44,647 nucleotides of DNA from Bacteroidales bacterium (GCA_024682995.1 JAIKYR010000038.1:1-44647); one strand, 5' to 3'; counted from the stretch's first letter, positions 25,719-34,473 are shown. The notes: generated by a model from the sequence alone, not told the origin. A program made the numbers and translations.

Positions 25719-27521
25719 TTAATCGTTATCCGATTCAGAGTCATGTTTGTCTTTTTTCTCTTTACCGGAATATACTTTGAACTTCTTGAAAATCTTCTTA
25801 TTGTGCATCACAGATAGGGCTTGCTGGAAGGTGTCGTCGGTTTCCAGGAAGATGCGGTAGGCTTCGCCATAGCCGAAAAGTCCGCGGGCAATTTCAAAGC
25901 GGAGATAGTCTTTGATATACTCGCCGGCATGTGCCTCGTTGCGCAAACGGATGGCCTCATTATAATTTTTCGTTACATAATGGGAGAACATCGTGTCCAG
26001 CATCTGCATATTGATTTGGTTGGCCGATTTGAACAGAGAATCCAATTTTGTTTGGTTTTCTTTAATAAAACTATTGGCATAAGAGGAGAATGTGAAAGAA
26101 GCGCTATCACTTACGCCCTCTTTTTTGGCAAAGTCCATAAACTCTTTATAGAAAGCATCGCTGATTTTGTAATTTTTCTGGAAAGAATCAAAAGAAGGAT
26201 ACTGTTTTTTCAGTTTTTCACGGTTGTTTTCCAGATAATCCACTACAAAATTGCCGAAAATGCCTTTGCGGACGATTTCGTTGTAGAGTGTGGAGTATTT
26301 TGTGGTGTCCAACGGGATGAAAATGTCGGGCATGATGCCGCCACCGCCATACACCGTACGTCCGTGTGGGGTTTTGTACTTCAGTGAATCCGGGAATTTG
26401 ATGTTGTCAGCAGTATAGAGCTCGCCCTTCTTCATGCGGTTTTGAATATCGTGATAATAGGAATCCAGGCCATCATTGTAGGGCTTTTGGATGCAGCGGC
26501 CCGTGGGGGTGTAATAGTGCGAAATGGTTAAGCGTACCTCCGATTGGTCTATCAGACGCAACGGCTTTTGCACCAGACCTTTGCCGAAAGTACGTCGTCC
26601 GATGACCAGTCCGCGGTCCCAGTCTTGGATACACCCGGAGGTGATTTCCGAGGCGGAGGCGGAGTTTTCGTCCACCAGCACGATGAGTTTGCCCTCTTCG
26701 AAGAGGCCGGTTTGGGAGGCATAGAATTTCTCGCCAGTGCCGCGGAAGTTGTCCGTATAGACAATCATGCGCTTGCCGGAGATGAATTGGTCGCAGATCT
26801 CAAACGCCACGTTGAGATAGCCGCCTCCGTTACCGCGAAGGTCGAGGATCAAATCCTTCATACCCTGTTTTTTCAAATCCCGGATGGCGGTGATAAGCTC
26901 TCCCGTCGAGGTGGCGGCGAAGCGTTCCAACTTGATGTAGCCGGTGGTGGTGTCGGCCATGAAGTGGACGTTGATGCTGTGCATGGGGATGGCCCCGCGG
27001 GTGATGACGAAGTCGATGAGCTTGGGATTGCGCCCGCGCTTGACGGAAACCTTCACCTTGGAGCCTTTCGCCCCACGCAAGTGCTTGCGCACCCAGTCGT
27101 TGGTGATTTTCTCTCCGCAGGCCAGTGTGTCATCCACTTTCACAATCTTGTCGCCCGCCAGCAGACCCACTTTCTCGGAGGGACCATCGATGATGACTTC
27201 CATCACGTTGATGGTGTCTTTGATGAGCTGGAAAGTGACGCCGATACCGTCAAAAGTGCCCTGCAGAGGCTCCGTCATGGCAGCCACGTCTTTTTTGGGT
27301 ATAAAAGAGGTGTGCGGATCCAGTTCTTTCAGCATGGTGGAAATGGACTTGTCAATTAAGGGATCGAAGTCCACAGAGTCCACATACATCATGTTGATGG
27401 AATTGATGACCTGGTCCATCTTGGTTTTCCCCTGTTGGTAATTTTTGTTCGGTGATTGGGCAAAAATAGAGGTAAAAAACAAAAAGTTCAAGCAAAAAAG
27501 GCAAATAATAATCTTTTTCAT
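25719..27521 (-). CDS. Periplasmic C-terminal processing protease, S41 family
   Basis: A 600-residue serine protease with a signal peptide (residues 1-21), a PDZ domain (about 85-170, GIGVTF...GLLAGDKIVKVDD) and the S41 catalytic core. The active-site serine lies in the ENSASASE box (285-292) and the general-base lysine in GRRTFGKGLVQ (Lys314). The long C-terminal extension (about 400-600) is charged and ends in an Asp/Ser-rich tail. Family members trim C-termini of envelope proteins. It is the first gene of the operon with dnaG, driven by TACCTTTG at 27545-27552. Confidence 0.93.
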   Translation of the reverse strand: MKKIIICLFCLNFLFFTSIFAQSPNKNYQQGKTKMDQVINSINMMYVDSVDFDPLIDKSISTMLKELDPHTSFIPKKDVAAMTEPLQGTFDGIGVTFQLIKDTINVMEVIIDGPSEKVGLLAGDKIVKVDDTLACGEKITNDWVRKHLRGAKGSKVKVSVKRGRNPKLIDFVITRGAIPMHSINVHFMADTTTGYIKLERFAATSTGELITAIRDLKKQGMKDLILDLRGNGGGYLNVAFEICDQFISGKRMIVYTDNFRGTGEKFYASQTGLFEEGKLIVLVDENSASASEITSGCIQDWDRGLVIGRRTFGKGLVQKPLRLIDQSEVRLTISHYYTPTGRCIQKPYNDGLDSYYHDIQNRMKKGELYTADNIKFPDSLKYKTPHGRTVYGGGGIMPDIFIPLDTTKYSTLYNEIVRKGIFGNFVVDYLENNREKLKKQYPSFDSFQKNYKISDAFYKEFMDFAKKEGVSDSASFTFSSYANSFIKENQTKLDSLFKSANQINMQMLDTMFSHYVTKNYNEAIRLRNEAHAGEYIKDYLRFEIARGLFGYGEAYRIFLETDDTFQQALSVMHNKKIFKKFKVYSGKEKKDKHDSESDND

Positions 27522-27544
27522 CGCATGGCGTTTTTTTAGGGCGG

Positions 27545-27552
27545 CAAAGGTA
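27545..27552 (-). promoter_or_regulatory. -7 promoter element (TACCTTTG) of the S41-dnaG-yitT-sufT operon
   Basis: The minus strand reads TACCTTTGCCGCCC, a TAnnTTTG match, 24 bp before the ATG at 27521. Confidence 0.65.
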
Positions 27553-27627
27553 CAAAATTTAGTGAATAGGGGACAAAGAATAGTGAATAGAATTTACAAA
27601 CAGGGAAATAGTGCAAAAAAGTCGTCC

Positions 27628-30093
27628 TTATATTCGCATTTTCACCACGGTGATACCACATCCGCCCATTTCCAGAACCTCATCCTGAAAGGCTTCCACA
27701 TCCTTGCGTTTGGCCAGTTCCTGGCGGGTGATTTGCCGTAGAATGCCATTGCCTTTGCCGTGCAGGATGCGCACAAAACGGATGCTCAACAGCGCAGCCT
27801 CGTCCAGATATTCTTCCAAATTGGCAATGAGCTCGTCGGCTCGCTGTCCGCGCACGTCCAACGTGGTGCTGAAGTCGGCCAACTTCTTGTTCATGGCCTC
27901 GCCCAGCGTGCCCTCGTTGTAGCGCACTACGCCGCTCCGACGCACTTCGCGTGCCTCTTTCTTACTGATTTTCGCCAACTTGCGGATGTCTGTCTTGAAG
28001 GAGATGGAATTAAAAGCGATGGTGGCGTCGTTGCCATTGATGGCGGTCACCTCGCCCGTCACCTGCATGTCGGCCATGAAGACGCTGTCACCTACACGGA
28101 TGACGTTGTCTTCCGGTTTCTCCTCCACTTTCTTGGGTTTCGGAGCGGTGCGTTTCACCGGAATGATGGGCTTGATGCTTTCTTCTTTCTCAATGGATTC
28201 AATCTCTTCCTTCAATTCCTCTTTTAGTTTGGTGACGTTTTCCCGGGCTTTCTTCGTTTTCACCGCATCGGCTTTGGCTTCTTTGATGTCGCGGATGGTC
28301 TTCTCTATCACCTTGTTGGCACTTTCTACAATCATATTGGCCTGGTTTTTGGCCTTCTGGATGATTTCTTTGCGCTGTTTGTCCAGCTCGGAGAATTTTT
28401 CAGAATATTCGTCAATCATTTCGGCCAACTGGTCATCGGCGGCCCGCACCTGTTTCAGCGTTTTTTCCGTTTCTATCTGTGCCAATTCAATCTCTTCCAG
28501 TTTCCGCTCGTAGTCAATTTGCGCCGTTCCCGACTTTGCTATGGCACTTTGTATGATGTCAGGATTCAAGCCGATATGGTGGGCGATTTCGTAGGTAAAC
28601 GAGCTGCCCGGCTTGCCGATTTTGAGTTTGTATAACGGTTGTAATGCGTTGGTATCGTACAACATAGCTCCGTTTACGGCTTCGTTGTGCGTGTCGGGGA
28701 ACATCTTCAGATTACCGTAATGCGTAGTGATGATACCGAAGGCTTTTTTCTCATAAAAGCTCTCTAAGATAGCCTCTGCCAATGCACCGCCCAAGGTCGG
28801 TTCCGTACCTGACCCGAACTCGTCGATGAGGAACAGCGACTGTGCGTTGAGGTTTTCGTCCATCATTTTAAGGTTGGAAAGATGGGAACTGTATGTACTG
28901 AGGTCATTTTCAATGGATTGCTCATCTCCGATGTCAATGAAGATGCTTTGGAAAACACCCATATCGGAGGTGCTCTGCATGGAGACCAGCAAACCGCACT
29001 GCATCATGTATTGGAGCAGGCCCACGCATTTGAGGCAAACGGACTTGCCGCCGGCGTTGGGACCGGAAATCAATAGGATGCGTTGGTTTTCAGTGAGTTG
29101 TACATCCAAGGGTACCACTTTCTTGTCGTTTTTCTTTAAAGCCAGATATAGTAGCGGATGTTCGGCTTGTTGCCAGTTGATAAGCGGTTGGTTATGGATA
29201 TGTGGCAAGGAAGCATTGAGATCAATGGCAAACAATGCTTTGGCACGCAGAAAATCGTAGCGGCCCATAATCCGTTGAGCTTCCAGCAATTCGGGTATCA
29301 ACGTGCGGATGGTGCCCGACAGTTCGGTGAGGATGCGCACCACCTCGCGGCTGGCTGCGTTCTGCAGGTCTTTGAGTTCGTTGTTGGCATCAAACACCTC
29401 CGTGGGCTCGATGAAGACCGTCTGTCCGGTGGCCGATTCATCGTGGATGAAGCCTTTAAGCCTCCGTTTGTATTGGGCGGCGATGGGGATGCAGAGACGG
29501 CCGTTGCGGATGGTCATTTCGGCGTCTTCTTTCACCAGGCCGTCTTGTTTGGCGGCGTTGAGAATCTTGCGGATCTGGCGGTCGGCACTGTTGGATATGC
29601 GGTTGATTTCGCCTTTGATGCGGCTCAATTCGTCAGAGGCGTTGTCGCGCAGCTGTCCTTTGTCGTCCAGAATGCGGTTGATGCCGTTCAGCAGATCGCG
29701 CTGGATGGGCATATCCTCGCAAATACCCCACAAATAGGGGTACTTTTTGTCCTGATATCGGGAGCGCAGATAGACGAAAATATTGGTCATCGTGACAATG
29801 AAAGCGCGCAGCTGGGCCAGCTCTTCCAGTTCGATGTAAGTGCCGTCCACCTGCAGGCGTTTCAGCTCGGCGCGCAGGTCGTAATAGTCCTGGGCGGGGA
29901 AGGGTTCGTCGAACAGCAGTAGTTGCCGCATCTCCTCTACGCTTTCCAGCTCGGGTTGTATCTTGTTTATGTCCGACATCATAGTCACGGCATCCACAAA
30001 CCCTTTTCCAATGGGGCTTAAGCAAAACCCTCGCAGTAGTTGCCGGGTGGTGTCGAAACCGATTTTTTCTTCAAAATTATTGGGGTAAAGCAT
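27628..30093 (-). CDS. mutS2: MutS2-family ATPase/endonuclease
   Basis: An 821-residue MutS2 protein, a homologue of MutS lacking the mismatch-recognition domain; family members act on branched DNA or rescue collided ribosomes. Residues about 320-520 form the ATPase with Walker A GPNAGGKSV and Walker B/D-loop DEFGSGTEPTLGG. A long coiled-coil (about 510-640) follows, then a KOW-like segment and the C-terminal Smr nuclease domain with LDVRGQRADE and HGKGNGILR. All expected domains are present. It lies 106 bp upstream of the S41 operon and downstream of miaB, separated by an inverted repeat. Confidence 0.93.
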   Translation of the reverse strand: MLYPNNFEEKIGFDTTRQLLRGFCLSPIGKGFVDAVTMMSDINKIQPELESVEEMRQLLLFDEPFPAQDYYDLRAELKRLQVDGTYIELEELAQLRAFIVTMTNIFVYLRSRYQDKKYPYLWGICEDMPIQRDLLNGINRILDDKGQLRDNASDELSRIKGEINRISNSADRQIRKILNAAKQDGLVKEDAEMTIRNGRLCIPIAAQYKRRLKGFIHDESATGQTVFIEPTEVFDANNELKDLQNAASREVVRILTELSGTIRTLIPELLEAQRIMGRYDFLRAKALFAIDLNASLPHIHNQPLINWQQAEHPLLYLALKKNDKKVVPLDVQLTENQRILLISGPNAGGKSVCLKCVGLLQYMMQCGLLVSMQSTSDMGVFQSIFIDIGDEQSIENDLSTYSSHLSNLKMMDENLNAQSLFLIDEFGSGTEPTLGGALAEAILESFYEKKAFGIITTHYGNLKMFPDTHNEAVNGAMLYDTNALQPLYKLKIGKPGSSFTYEIAHHIGLNPDIIQSAIAKSGTAQIDYERKLEEIELAQIETEKTLKQVRAADDQLAEMIDEYSEKFSELDKQRKEIIQKAKNQANMIVESANKVIEKTIRDIKEAKADAVKTKKARENVTKLKEELKEEIESIEKEESIKPIIPVKRTAPKPKKVEEKPEDNVIRVGDSVFMADMQVTGEVTAINGNDATIAFNSISFKTDIRKLAKISKKEAREVRRSGVVRYNEGTLGEAMNKKLADFSTTLDVRGQRADELIANLEEYLDEAALLSIRFVRILHGKGNGILRQITRQELAKRKDVEAFQDEVLEMGGCGITVVKMRI

Positions 30094-30179
30094 TATGGTC
30101 TATTTTTTCTTACTAAAGCAATGGTTTTATTAATCAAATAGTGAAACCGTCTCCAAATCTTTGTTGAATTCCCAATAAA

Positions 30180-30212
30180 AATTATGCTATTAGCATAATT
30201 CTATTAGCATAA
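30180..30212. repeat. Inverted repeat plus extra half-site between miaB and mutS2
   Basis: AATTATGCTA and TAGCATAATT flank a single T, giving a 21-bp near-perfect palindrome at 30180-30200; directly after it comes another half, CTATTAGCATAA (30201-30212). It may be a regulator binding site or part of the miaB 3' end. Confidence 0.5.
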
Positions 30213-30231
30213 AAATCAAAGAAGCTAAAAA

Positions 30232-31527
30232 TTAGGCAAACAGTGTTGCGGCGGTGCAGTCTTTTACGGTCACGTTGATATATTCGCCGATTTTATGGTT
30301 CCCTTTCGGGAAGATGATAACCTTGTTCTGACTGTTGCGGCCGTAGAGTTGGTCGGTGGAGCGTTTGGAGGCCCCTTCGATGAGCACCTGGAACGTCTTA
30401 CCGATGTCGCGCTTGTTGCTGATCAGCGACAGTTCGCCTTGCAGTGCGATAATCTCTTCCAGTCGGCGGGTTTTCACCTCATCGGGCACGTCATCGGTGA
30501 AGCGTTTGGCCGACGTGGTGCCGCCTCTTTCGGAATATTTGAACATGTATGCATATTCGTAGCCCACTTCGCGCATGATGGAGAGTGTCTGCTGGTGGTC
30601 TTCCTCTGTTTCGCCGCAAAAGCCTGCGATGATATCGGTGGAGATAGCGCAATCGGGCATTAACTCCTTGATTTTGCGTACTCTTTCAAGATAATATTCT
30701 CGGGTATAAACTCGATTCATGCGTTTGAGCACCGCATTGCTGCCCGACTGCACGGGCAGGTGAATGTACTTGCAGATGTTATCGTAGTGGGAGATCGTAT
30801 GCAACAGATCGTCGGAGATGTCCTTAGGGTGTGAGGTGGCGAAGCGTACGCGCAGGTCGGGCGACATTTCGGCCACGGTGGCCATCAGTTGCGCGAAGGT
30901 CATGTTCTCCCATTGGTAGGAGTTCACATTTTGGCCAAGCAAGGTCACTTCCTTATAGCCGTCTTTAAGCAGTTGTTCCACTTCGTGGAGGATGGTTTGC
31001 GGACTACGGCTGCGCTCGCGCCCGCGGGTATAAGGCACTACGCAGTAGGTGCAGAAATTGTTGCATCCGCGCATGATGGACACGAACGCTGACACGCCAT
31101 TGAGGTCATAGCGCACGGGCATGATGTTGTCGTAAGTCTCCTCTTCGGAGAGCAGCACGTTGAATTGGGTTTCACCAGCGGCTGATTGTGCGATGAGCTG
31201 TGGCAGATTACGGTAAGCGTCCGGTCCAGCGATAAAGTTTAGGATAGGTTCAGTTTCAAAGAGTTCTTCTTTCATCCGTTCGGCCATGCAGCCCAACAGG
31301 CCCACCTGCAGGGTGCGGTGTTTTTTCTTCAGGGCTTCCAGTTCGCGCAAGCGCTTATGGATGCGCTGTTCCGCCTTGTCGCGGATGGAGCAGGTGTTGA
31401 TGAGAATAAGGTCCGCCTCCTGCACATTGTCGGTCAGCGTGTATAAATCTTTGAGAATAGCGGCCACCACTTCGCTGTCGGCGAAATTCATCTGGCAACC
31501 GTAGGTTTCGATATAGAGTTTTTTCAT
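30232..31527 (-). CDS. miaB: tRNA-2-methylthio-N6-dimethylallyladenosine synthase MiaB
   Basis: Radical SAM methylthiotransferase acting on i6A37 of tRNAs reading UNN codons. The 431-residue protein has the N-terminal UPF0004 domain with its three cluster cysteines (in YGCQMN, NTCSIRDKAE and GCMAER), the radical SAM motif CNNFCTYC (about 156-163), and a C-terminal TRAM domain for tRNA binding (about 365-428). MSIMRGCNNFCT and GQNVNSY match MiaB rather than MtaB or RimO. It starts 12 bp after the DUF3368 toxin stop. The sequence suggests that its original promoter and first codons now lie 763 bp upstream, beyond the toxin-antitoxin pair. Confidence 0.94.
   Translation of the reverse strand: MKKLYIETYGCQMNFADSEVVAAILKDLYTLTDNVQEADLILINTCSIRDKAEQRIHKRLRELEALKKKHRTLQVGLLGCMAERMKEELFETEPILNFIAGPDAYRNLPQLIAQSAAGETQFNVLLSEEETYDNIMPVRYDLNGVSAFVSIMRGCNNFCTYCVVPYTRGRERSRSPQTILHEVEQLLKDGYKEVTLLGQNVNSYQWENMTFAQLMATVAEMSPDLRVRFATSHPKDISDDLLHTISHYDNICKYIHLPVQSGSNAVLKRMNRVYTREYYLERVRKIKELMPDCAISTDIIAGFCGETEEDHQQTLSIMREVGYEYAYMFKYSERGGTTSAKRFTDDVPDEVKTRRLEEIIALQGELSLISNKRDIGKTFQVLIEGASKRSTDQLYGRNSQNKVIIFPKGNHKIGEYINVTVKDCTAATLFA
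31501..31527 (-). repeat. 27-bp direct repeat, copy A (first nine codons of miaB)
   Basis: The first 27 bases of miaB (MKKLYIETY) occur again at 32264-32290 in the same orientation with one mismatch. Between the copies lie only the UPF0175 and DUF3368 genes. Confidence 0.85.
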
Positions 31528-31539
31528 GAAAGTAGTATT

Positions 31540-31998
31540 CTATTCTCCAGCTTGTTGCAAAACAAAAGCTTCTATTTTTTCAGAAATACGGAAAGATGCT
31601 TGTTTTACGGCGATTATTATAGGTTTTATTTCCGATATTATGTTTTCTTGTTTGCATTTCAAGAGAATTCCCATTAACCCTGTGATTTTCAAACCTAAAC
31701 GTAGGGCTTCTTTCCGTCCTTTCAAGTCATCTACTATTAAAAGGGAATCCTCGTGTTCCAAAGCCAATGCTATAGCCGATGCTTCGCCCAAATCCACAAG
31801 ATTTCTCAATATTCTCAAGTTGGCTTTGTTTTGAATCTCCTTGATTATGATCCAGGCAGGGAGTTCTTCTCCAAATTCATTCGCAACATCCTCAGTAATA
31901 AAAACTGTTCCATACAATTTTTGAAGCAACTCTAATTGTTGAATTCTGGAAAGCACAATCAAACAACTTGTATCAGATATGATAATTTCTTTATGCAT
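31540..31998 (-). CDS. DUF3368 (PIN-like) toxin of a type II toxin-antitoxin pair
   Basis: A 152-residue protein of the DUF3368 family, related to VapC-type PIN-domain ribonucleases. Acidic residues expected for the metal site are visible: ISDTSCLI at the N-terminus (Asp8), GEASAIALA near residue 75, and LLIVDDLKGRKEA near 90-100. It overlaps the antitoxin gene by 8 bp, the usual coupled arrangement, and ends 12 bp before miaB, so miaB may be co-transcribed with it. RNase activity is inferred from the family, not shown. Confidence 0.85.
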   Translation of the reverse strand: MHKEIIISDTSCLIVLSRIQQLELLQKLYGTVFITEDVANEFGEELPAWIIIKEIQNKANLRILRNLVDLGEASAIALALEHEDSLLIVDDLKGRKEALRLGLKITGLMGILLKCKQENIISEIKPIIIAVKQASFRISEKIEAFVLQQAGE

Positions 31999-32218
31999 TA
32001 TTCACATCGTTTAAAATATCCTCGGTAGAAGAGGAAAACACAGAAACACCATATTTGCCCATTATTTCAATAAAGGCCCTTTTTGACAAGCCGGCCATTT
32101 CAGCGGCTTGTCCTGCAGACAAAATAGCGTCTTCATATAGTTTAGAGGCCACATAAACACTGATGTCTAACGTTTTATGGTCAAAATTGTCGGGCAAATT
32201 CAATATAAAAGGACTCAT
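31991..32218 (-). CDS. UPF0175 family antitoxin
   Basis: A 75-residue UPF0175 protein, commonly paired with DUF3368 toxins. The layout fits: a short N-terminal strand (FILNLPDNF), a helix (VYVASKLYEDAILSAGQAAEMAG) and a helix-turn-helix-like segment (LSKRAFIEIMGKYGV) that would bind the operator and the toxin. It has its own promoter element TATCTTTG at 32233-32240, so the pair does not need the upstream miaB promoter. Confidence 0.82.
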   Translation of the reverse strand: MSPFILNLPDNFDHKTLDISVYVASKLYEDAILSAGQAAEMAGLSKRAFIEIMGKYGVSVFSSSTEDILNDVNNA

Positions 32219-32232
32219 AATATAATTTTTTG

Positions 32233-32240
32233 CAAAGATA
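32233..32240 (-). promoter_or_regulatory. -7 promoter element (TATCTTTG) of the toxin-antitoxin pair
   Basis: The minus strand reads TATCTTTG, 15 bp before the antitoxin ATG. Confidence 0.6.
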
Positions 32241-32257
32241 AAAAATTTATAGTTTCA

Positions 32258-32290
32258 TTATCTGTAGGTTTCGATATAGGGTTTTTTCAT
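32258..32290 (-). pseudogene. miaB 5' remnant (10 codons), containing repeat copy B
   Basis: Read on the minus strand it translates as MKKPYIETYR followed by a stop at 32258. The first nine codons match the miaB start (MKKLYIETY) with one base change over 27 bases (32264-32290). It sits directly behind a strong promoter element, so a very short peptide could still be made. Confidence 0.75.
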
Positions 32291-32295
32291 GGCGG

Positions 32296-32303
32296 CAAAG
32301 GTA
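32296..32303 (-). promoter_or_regulatory. Probable original miaB promoter (-7 element TACCTTTG)
   Basis: TACCTTTG is followed by CCGCC and then the ATG of the miaB remnant. Transcripts from here would start close to that ATG and run through the toxin-antitoxin genes into miaB. Confidence 0.55.
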
Positions 32304-32306
32304 CAA

Positions 32307-32336
32307 AAAAAGGCGCCTCGTAGCGAAGCGCCTTTT
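32307..32336 (-). terminator. Rho-independent terminator after the DUF2436 T9SS gene
   Basis: AAAAGGCGC pairs with GCGCCTTTT, with a further possible TCG/CGA pairing inside the loop. On the minus strand it is followed by a run of T, 24 bp after the stop codon at 32360. Confidence 0.8.
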
Positions 32337-32359
32337 CTATTGTTTTAAAACAGAAATCC

Positions 32360-33064
32360 TTATTTCTTGATGAATTTCTGGGTGGCACCGTTCATGCGAA
32401 CGAAATAGATGCCGCTTTCGAGGTTGGCAACATTGATGTTAGCCTGGCCATTGACCTGCTCGCTAACAATCACCTGACCCAGTGTGTTTACAATCTCCAT
32501 GCTGCCTTCGCCCTTCACCGTGATGTTCGTGGTAGCAGGGTTCGGATAAACGGAGAAAGTGGTGTTTTCAACTTCCTCAACGCCAACACCAGAAATAGTA
32601 ATGGTCACACCATCACCACCTTCGCCATTCTGATCCATGTAAAAATGATAAGATTTACCATTTTCAAAAACATAATCATCCGCACGGGAACCTTCACCAC
32701 CAGCGATCCACATACGAGCTCCTGGCGTAGGATTCGTAATACAATAATCATAGGTACCTGCAGGAATTTGAATAGTAACGGCACCGTCGAAAACGATATT
32801 GGTTGTTGTCAAAGAACCATCAGCGTTTTCGGGGATTTTATATTCAAATTCAGCATACGTAGAAGCAGGAACATCACCTGAAGTTGTTAACGCACCCTGT
32901 TCAGGAATTATGGTGCCATAAGCTGTATGATCAGCATCCAACAGCAATTGGTAACCAGAACCATCCTGCCAAACATCGTGGGCTTCCAACGTGATTGTTA
33001 CTTGAGCTTTAGCGGCAAAAGAAAATGCACACAAAGCAAAAACAAAGGTAAAAAGTTTTTTCAT
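32360..33064 (-). CDS. Stand-alone gingipain/HagA-type DUF2436 domain protein with T9SS tail
   Basis: A 234-residue secreted protein: signal peptide (residues 1-20), one DUF2436 domain (about 22-155), a short linker, and a T9SS type A sorting domain (about 165-234: VYPNPATTNITV...NVANLESGIYFVRM...KFIKK). The DUF2436 part resembles the module repeated in the haemagglutinin/adhesin regions of Porphyromonas gingipains and HagA, with the shared landmarks GYQLLLDADHTAYG, IPENAD, PAGTYDYCITNP, MWIAGG and FENGKSYHF. Those proteins carry the module beside proteases or cleaved adhesin domains; here it is alone. Surface adhesion or haem/protein binding is inferred. Promoter element at 33100-33107; terminator at 32307-32336. 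Confidence 0.82.
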   Translation of the reverse strand: MKKLFTFVFALCAFSFAAKAQVTITLEAHDVWQDGSGYQLLLDADHTAYGTIIPEQGALTTSGDVPASTYAEFEYKIPENADGSLTTTNIVFDGAVTIQIPAGTYDYCITNPTPGARMWIAGGEGSRADDYVFENGKSYHFYMDQNGEGGDGVTITISGVGVEEVENTTFSVYPNPATTNITVKGEGSMEIVNTLGQVIVSEQVNGQANINVANLESGIYFVRMNGATQKFIKK

Positions 33065-33099
33065 AACTTAAAGATTTTGGTTAATAATTTATTTTGCGG

Positions 33100-33107
33100 C
33101 AAATATA
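33100..33107 (-). promoter_or_regulatory. -7 promoter element (TATATTTG) of the DUF2436 gene
   Basis: The minus strand reads TATATTTG, 36 bp before the ATG at 33064. Confidence 0.6.
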
Positions 33108-33161
33108 TGTTTTTTTTAAACACATCGGGTAAAAAAAAAACGCACCGTGAATTGTTTATAT

Positions 33162-34454
33162 TTATTCCACTACTAAAGCGTCGGCCACCACCTCTGCCAG
33201 CGATTTGATTTCCACATTCAAGTTATACGTATGATTGATTTGGGTGAGCTGATCGACACAGTTATGGCACGGCGTAATCACCACATTAGCACCGGTTTCG
33301 CGTATCTGGTTGGCCTTGATTTCGCCCACTTTGAGGCGGCGTTCGTTGTATTCACTCATGGCCAGCATGCCGCCGCCGCCACCGCAGCAGAAGTTGTCAC
33401 TGCCCGAGGGCGTCATCTCAATCAGTTCAGGCACCACCTGCTTCGCCACATAGCGCAAAGAGTTGTACAAGCCGCCATTGCGGGTGATATTGCAAGGATC
33501 GTGGATGGTGTATTTCTTGGTGTTGAGGTTTTTGTCCACCTTGATCCTACCGCTTTTGATATAATCCTCCAACAGTTCAATGAGGGTTATAATCTTGAAG
33601 TCGGGCTGGGTTTTGAGATAATTGGGAGATTCCCAACGTAGTGCGCGCGAGCCGTGGCCGCACTCGCCCAGCACCAGCGTATTGCAATGGAGGCGATGCA
33701 CCTCGTCAAACATATGTTTGGCGATGGCGGAGGCCTCCGCGTCGTTGCCGGAGAAGTAGCCGTAGTTGGTCACGTCGTACATTTCCGTGGAGAGGGTCCA
33801 ATTGGCCTTGGCCGCATAGAAGATTTTGGCGGCGGCGGCGATGGATAGTGGGAAAAACTTGGGCTCGCGGGGGTTCAGCGTGTAGAGGATGTCGGAATTG
33901 TCTTTGTTGAGCGGGATGGTAGCCTCTTCGCCCAGCTCGTCCTGCAGGTCCTCTTCCATCCATTCGATGGTATCGACGAAATCCTCAGTAGGGATGCCCA
34001 TGTTGTTGCCGGTATTGATGGCGGCGTCCACGGTGGCTTGCAGCGTCTGCGGCACCATGCCCATGACGGCCAGCATCCGGCGGCCCGTGCGTACCACGAA
34101 GGGGATGTCTATGCCGATGGAGCAATGCTTCACACAACGTCCACACATGGTGCAGGCTCCAAACAGTGAGTCCACCATTTCGGCCACATACTCGTCCGTG
34201 AGCTCGTGCGCATGGTTGAGTTTCGGCATGGTACGGCCCAGAAACGTGCAATAGCGACGGTATATGGAGGATACCATATCCACTTTCTTGCCCGGGATGA
34301 ACTTGGGGTCCTGGAACGTCTTCCAAAACAGGCAGCTGGTCTCGCACAGACCGCAATGCACGCAGGCGTTGAGATGGGTGAGCAGCTTGCTATCGGTTTG
34401 TTTGGTAAGGATGTCGATGGCTTTCTGTTTGCTCTCGGAGGAAATGTTTGTCAT
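33162..34454 (-). CDS. HdrD/GlpC-type (Fe-S)-binding protein with CCG domains
   Basis: A 430-residue cytoplasmic protein with two 4Fe-4S motifs near the N-terminus (CVHCGLCETSC at about 31-41 and CTMCGRCVKHCSIGIDIP at about 101-118) and two cysteine-rich CCG domains in the C-terminal half (HDPCNITRNGG...CCGGGGGMLAM, and ITPCHNCVDQL). This is the layout of GlpC, GlcF, LutA and HdrD/DsrK electron-transfer subunits that pass electrons from a dehydrogenase to quinone or disulfide. No partner flavoprotein or membrane cytochrome is adjacent, so the donor and acceptor are unknown. Single-gene unit with a TATTTTTG promoter at 34474-34481. Confidence 0.85.
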   Translation of the reverse strand: MTNISSESKQKAIDILTKQTDSKLLTHLNACVHCGLCETSCLFWKTFQDPKFIPGKKVDMVSSIYRRYCTFLGRTMPKLNHAHELTDEYVAEMVDSLFGACTMCGRCVKHCSIGIDIPFVVRTGRRMLAVMGMVPQTLQATVDAAINTGNNMGIPTEDFVDTIEWMEEDLQDELGEEATIPLNKDNSDILYTLNPREPKFFPLSIAAAAKIFYAAKANWTLSTEMYDVTNYGYFSGNDAEASAIAKHMFDEVHRLHCNTLVLGECGHGSRALRWESPNYLKTQPDFKIITLIELLEDYIKSGRIKVDKNLNTKKYTIHDPCNITRNGGLYNSLRYVAKQVVPELIEMTPSGSDNFCCGGGGGMLAMSEYNERRLKVGEIKANQIRETGANVVITPCHNCVDQLTQINHTYNLNVEIKSLAEVVADALVVE

Positions 34455-34473
34455 AAATGCTTTTTTTGGGGTG

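Noticed and set aside
26544..27359. Long plus-strand reading frame antisense to the S41 protease
   Set aside because: Shadow frame over strongly conserved protease motifs; no start signal or recognisable domain.
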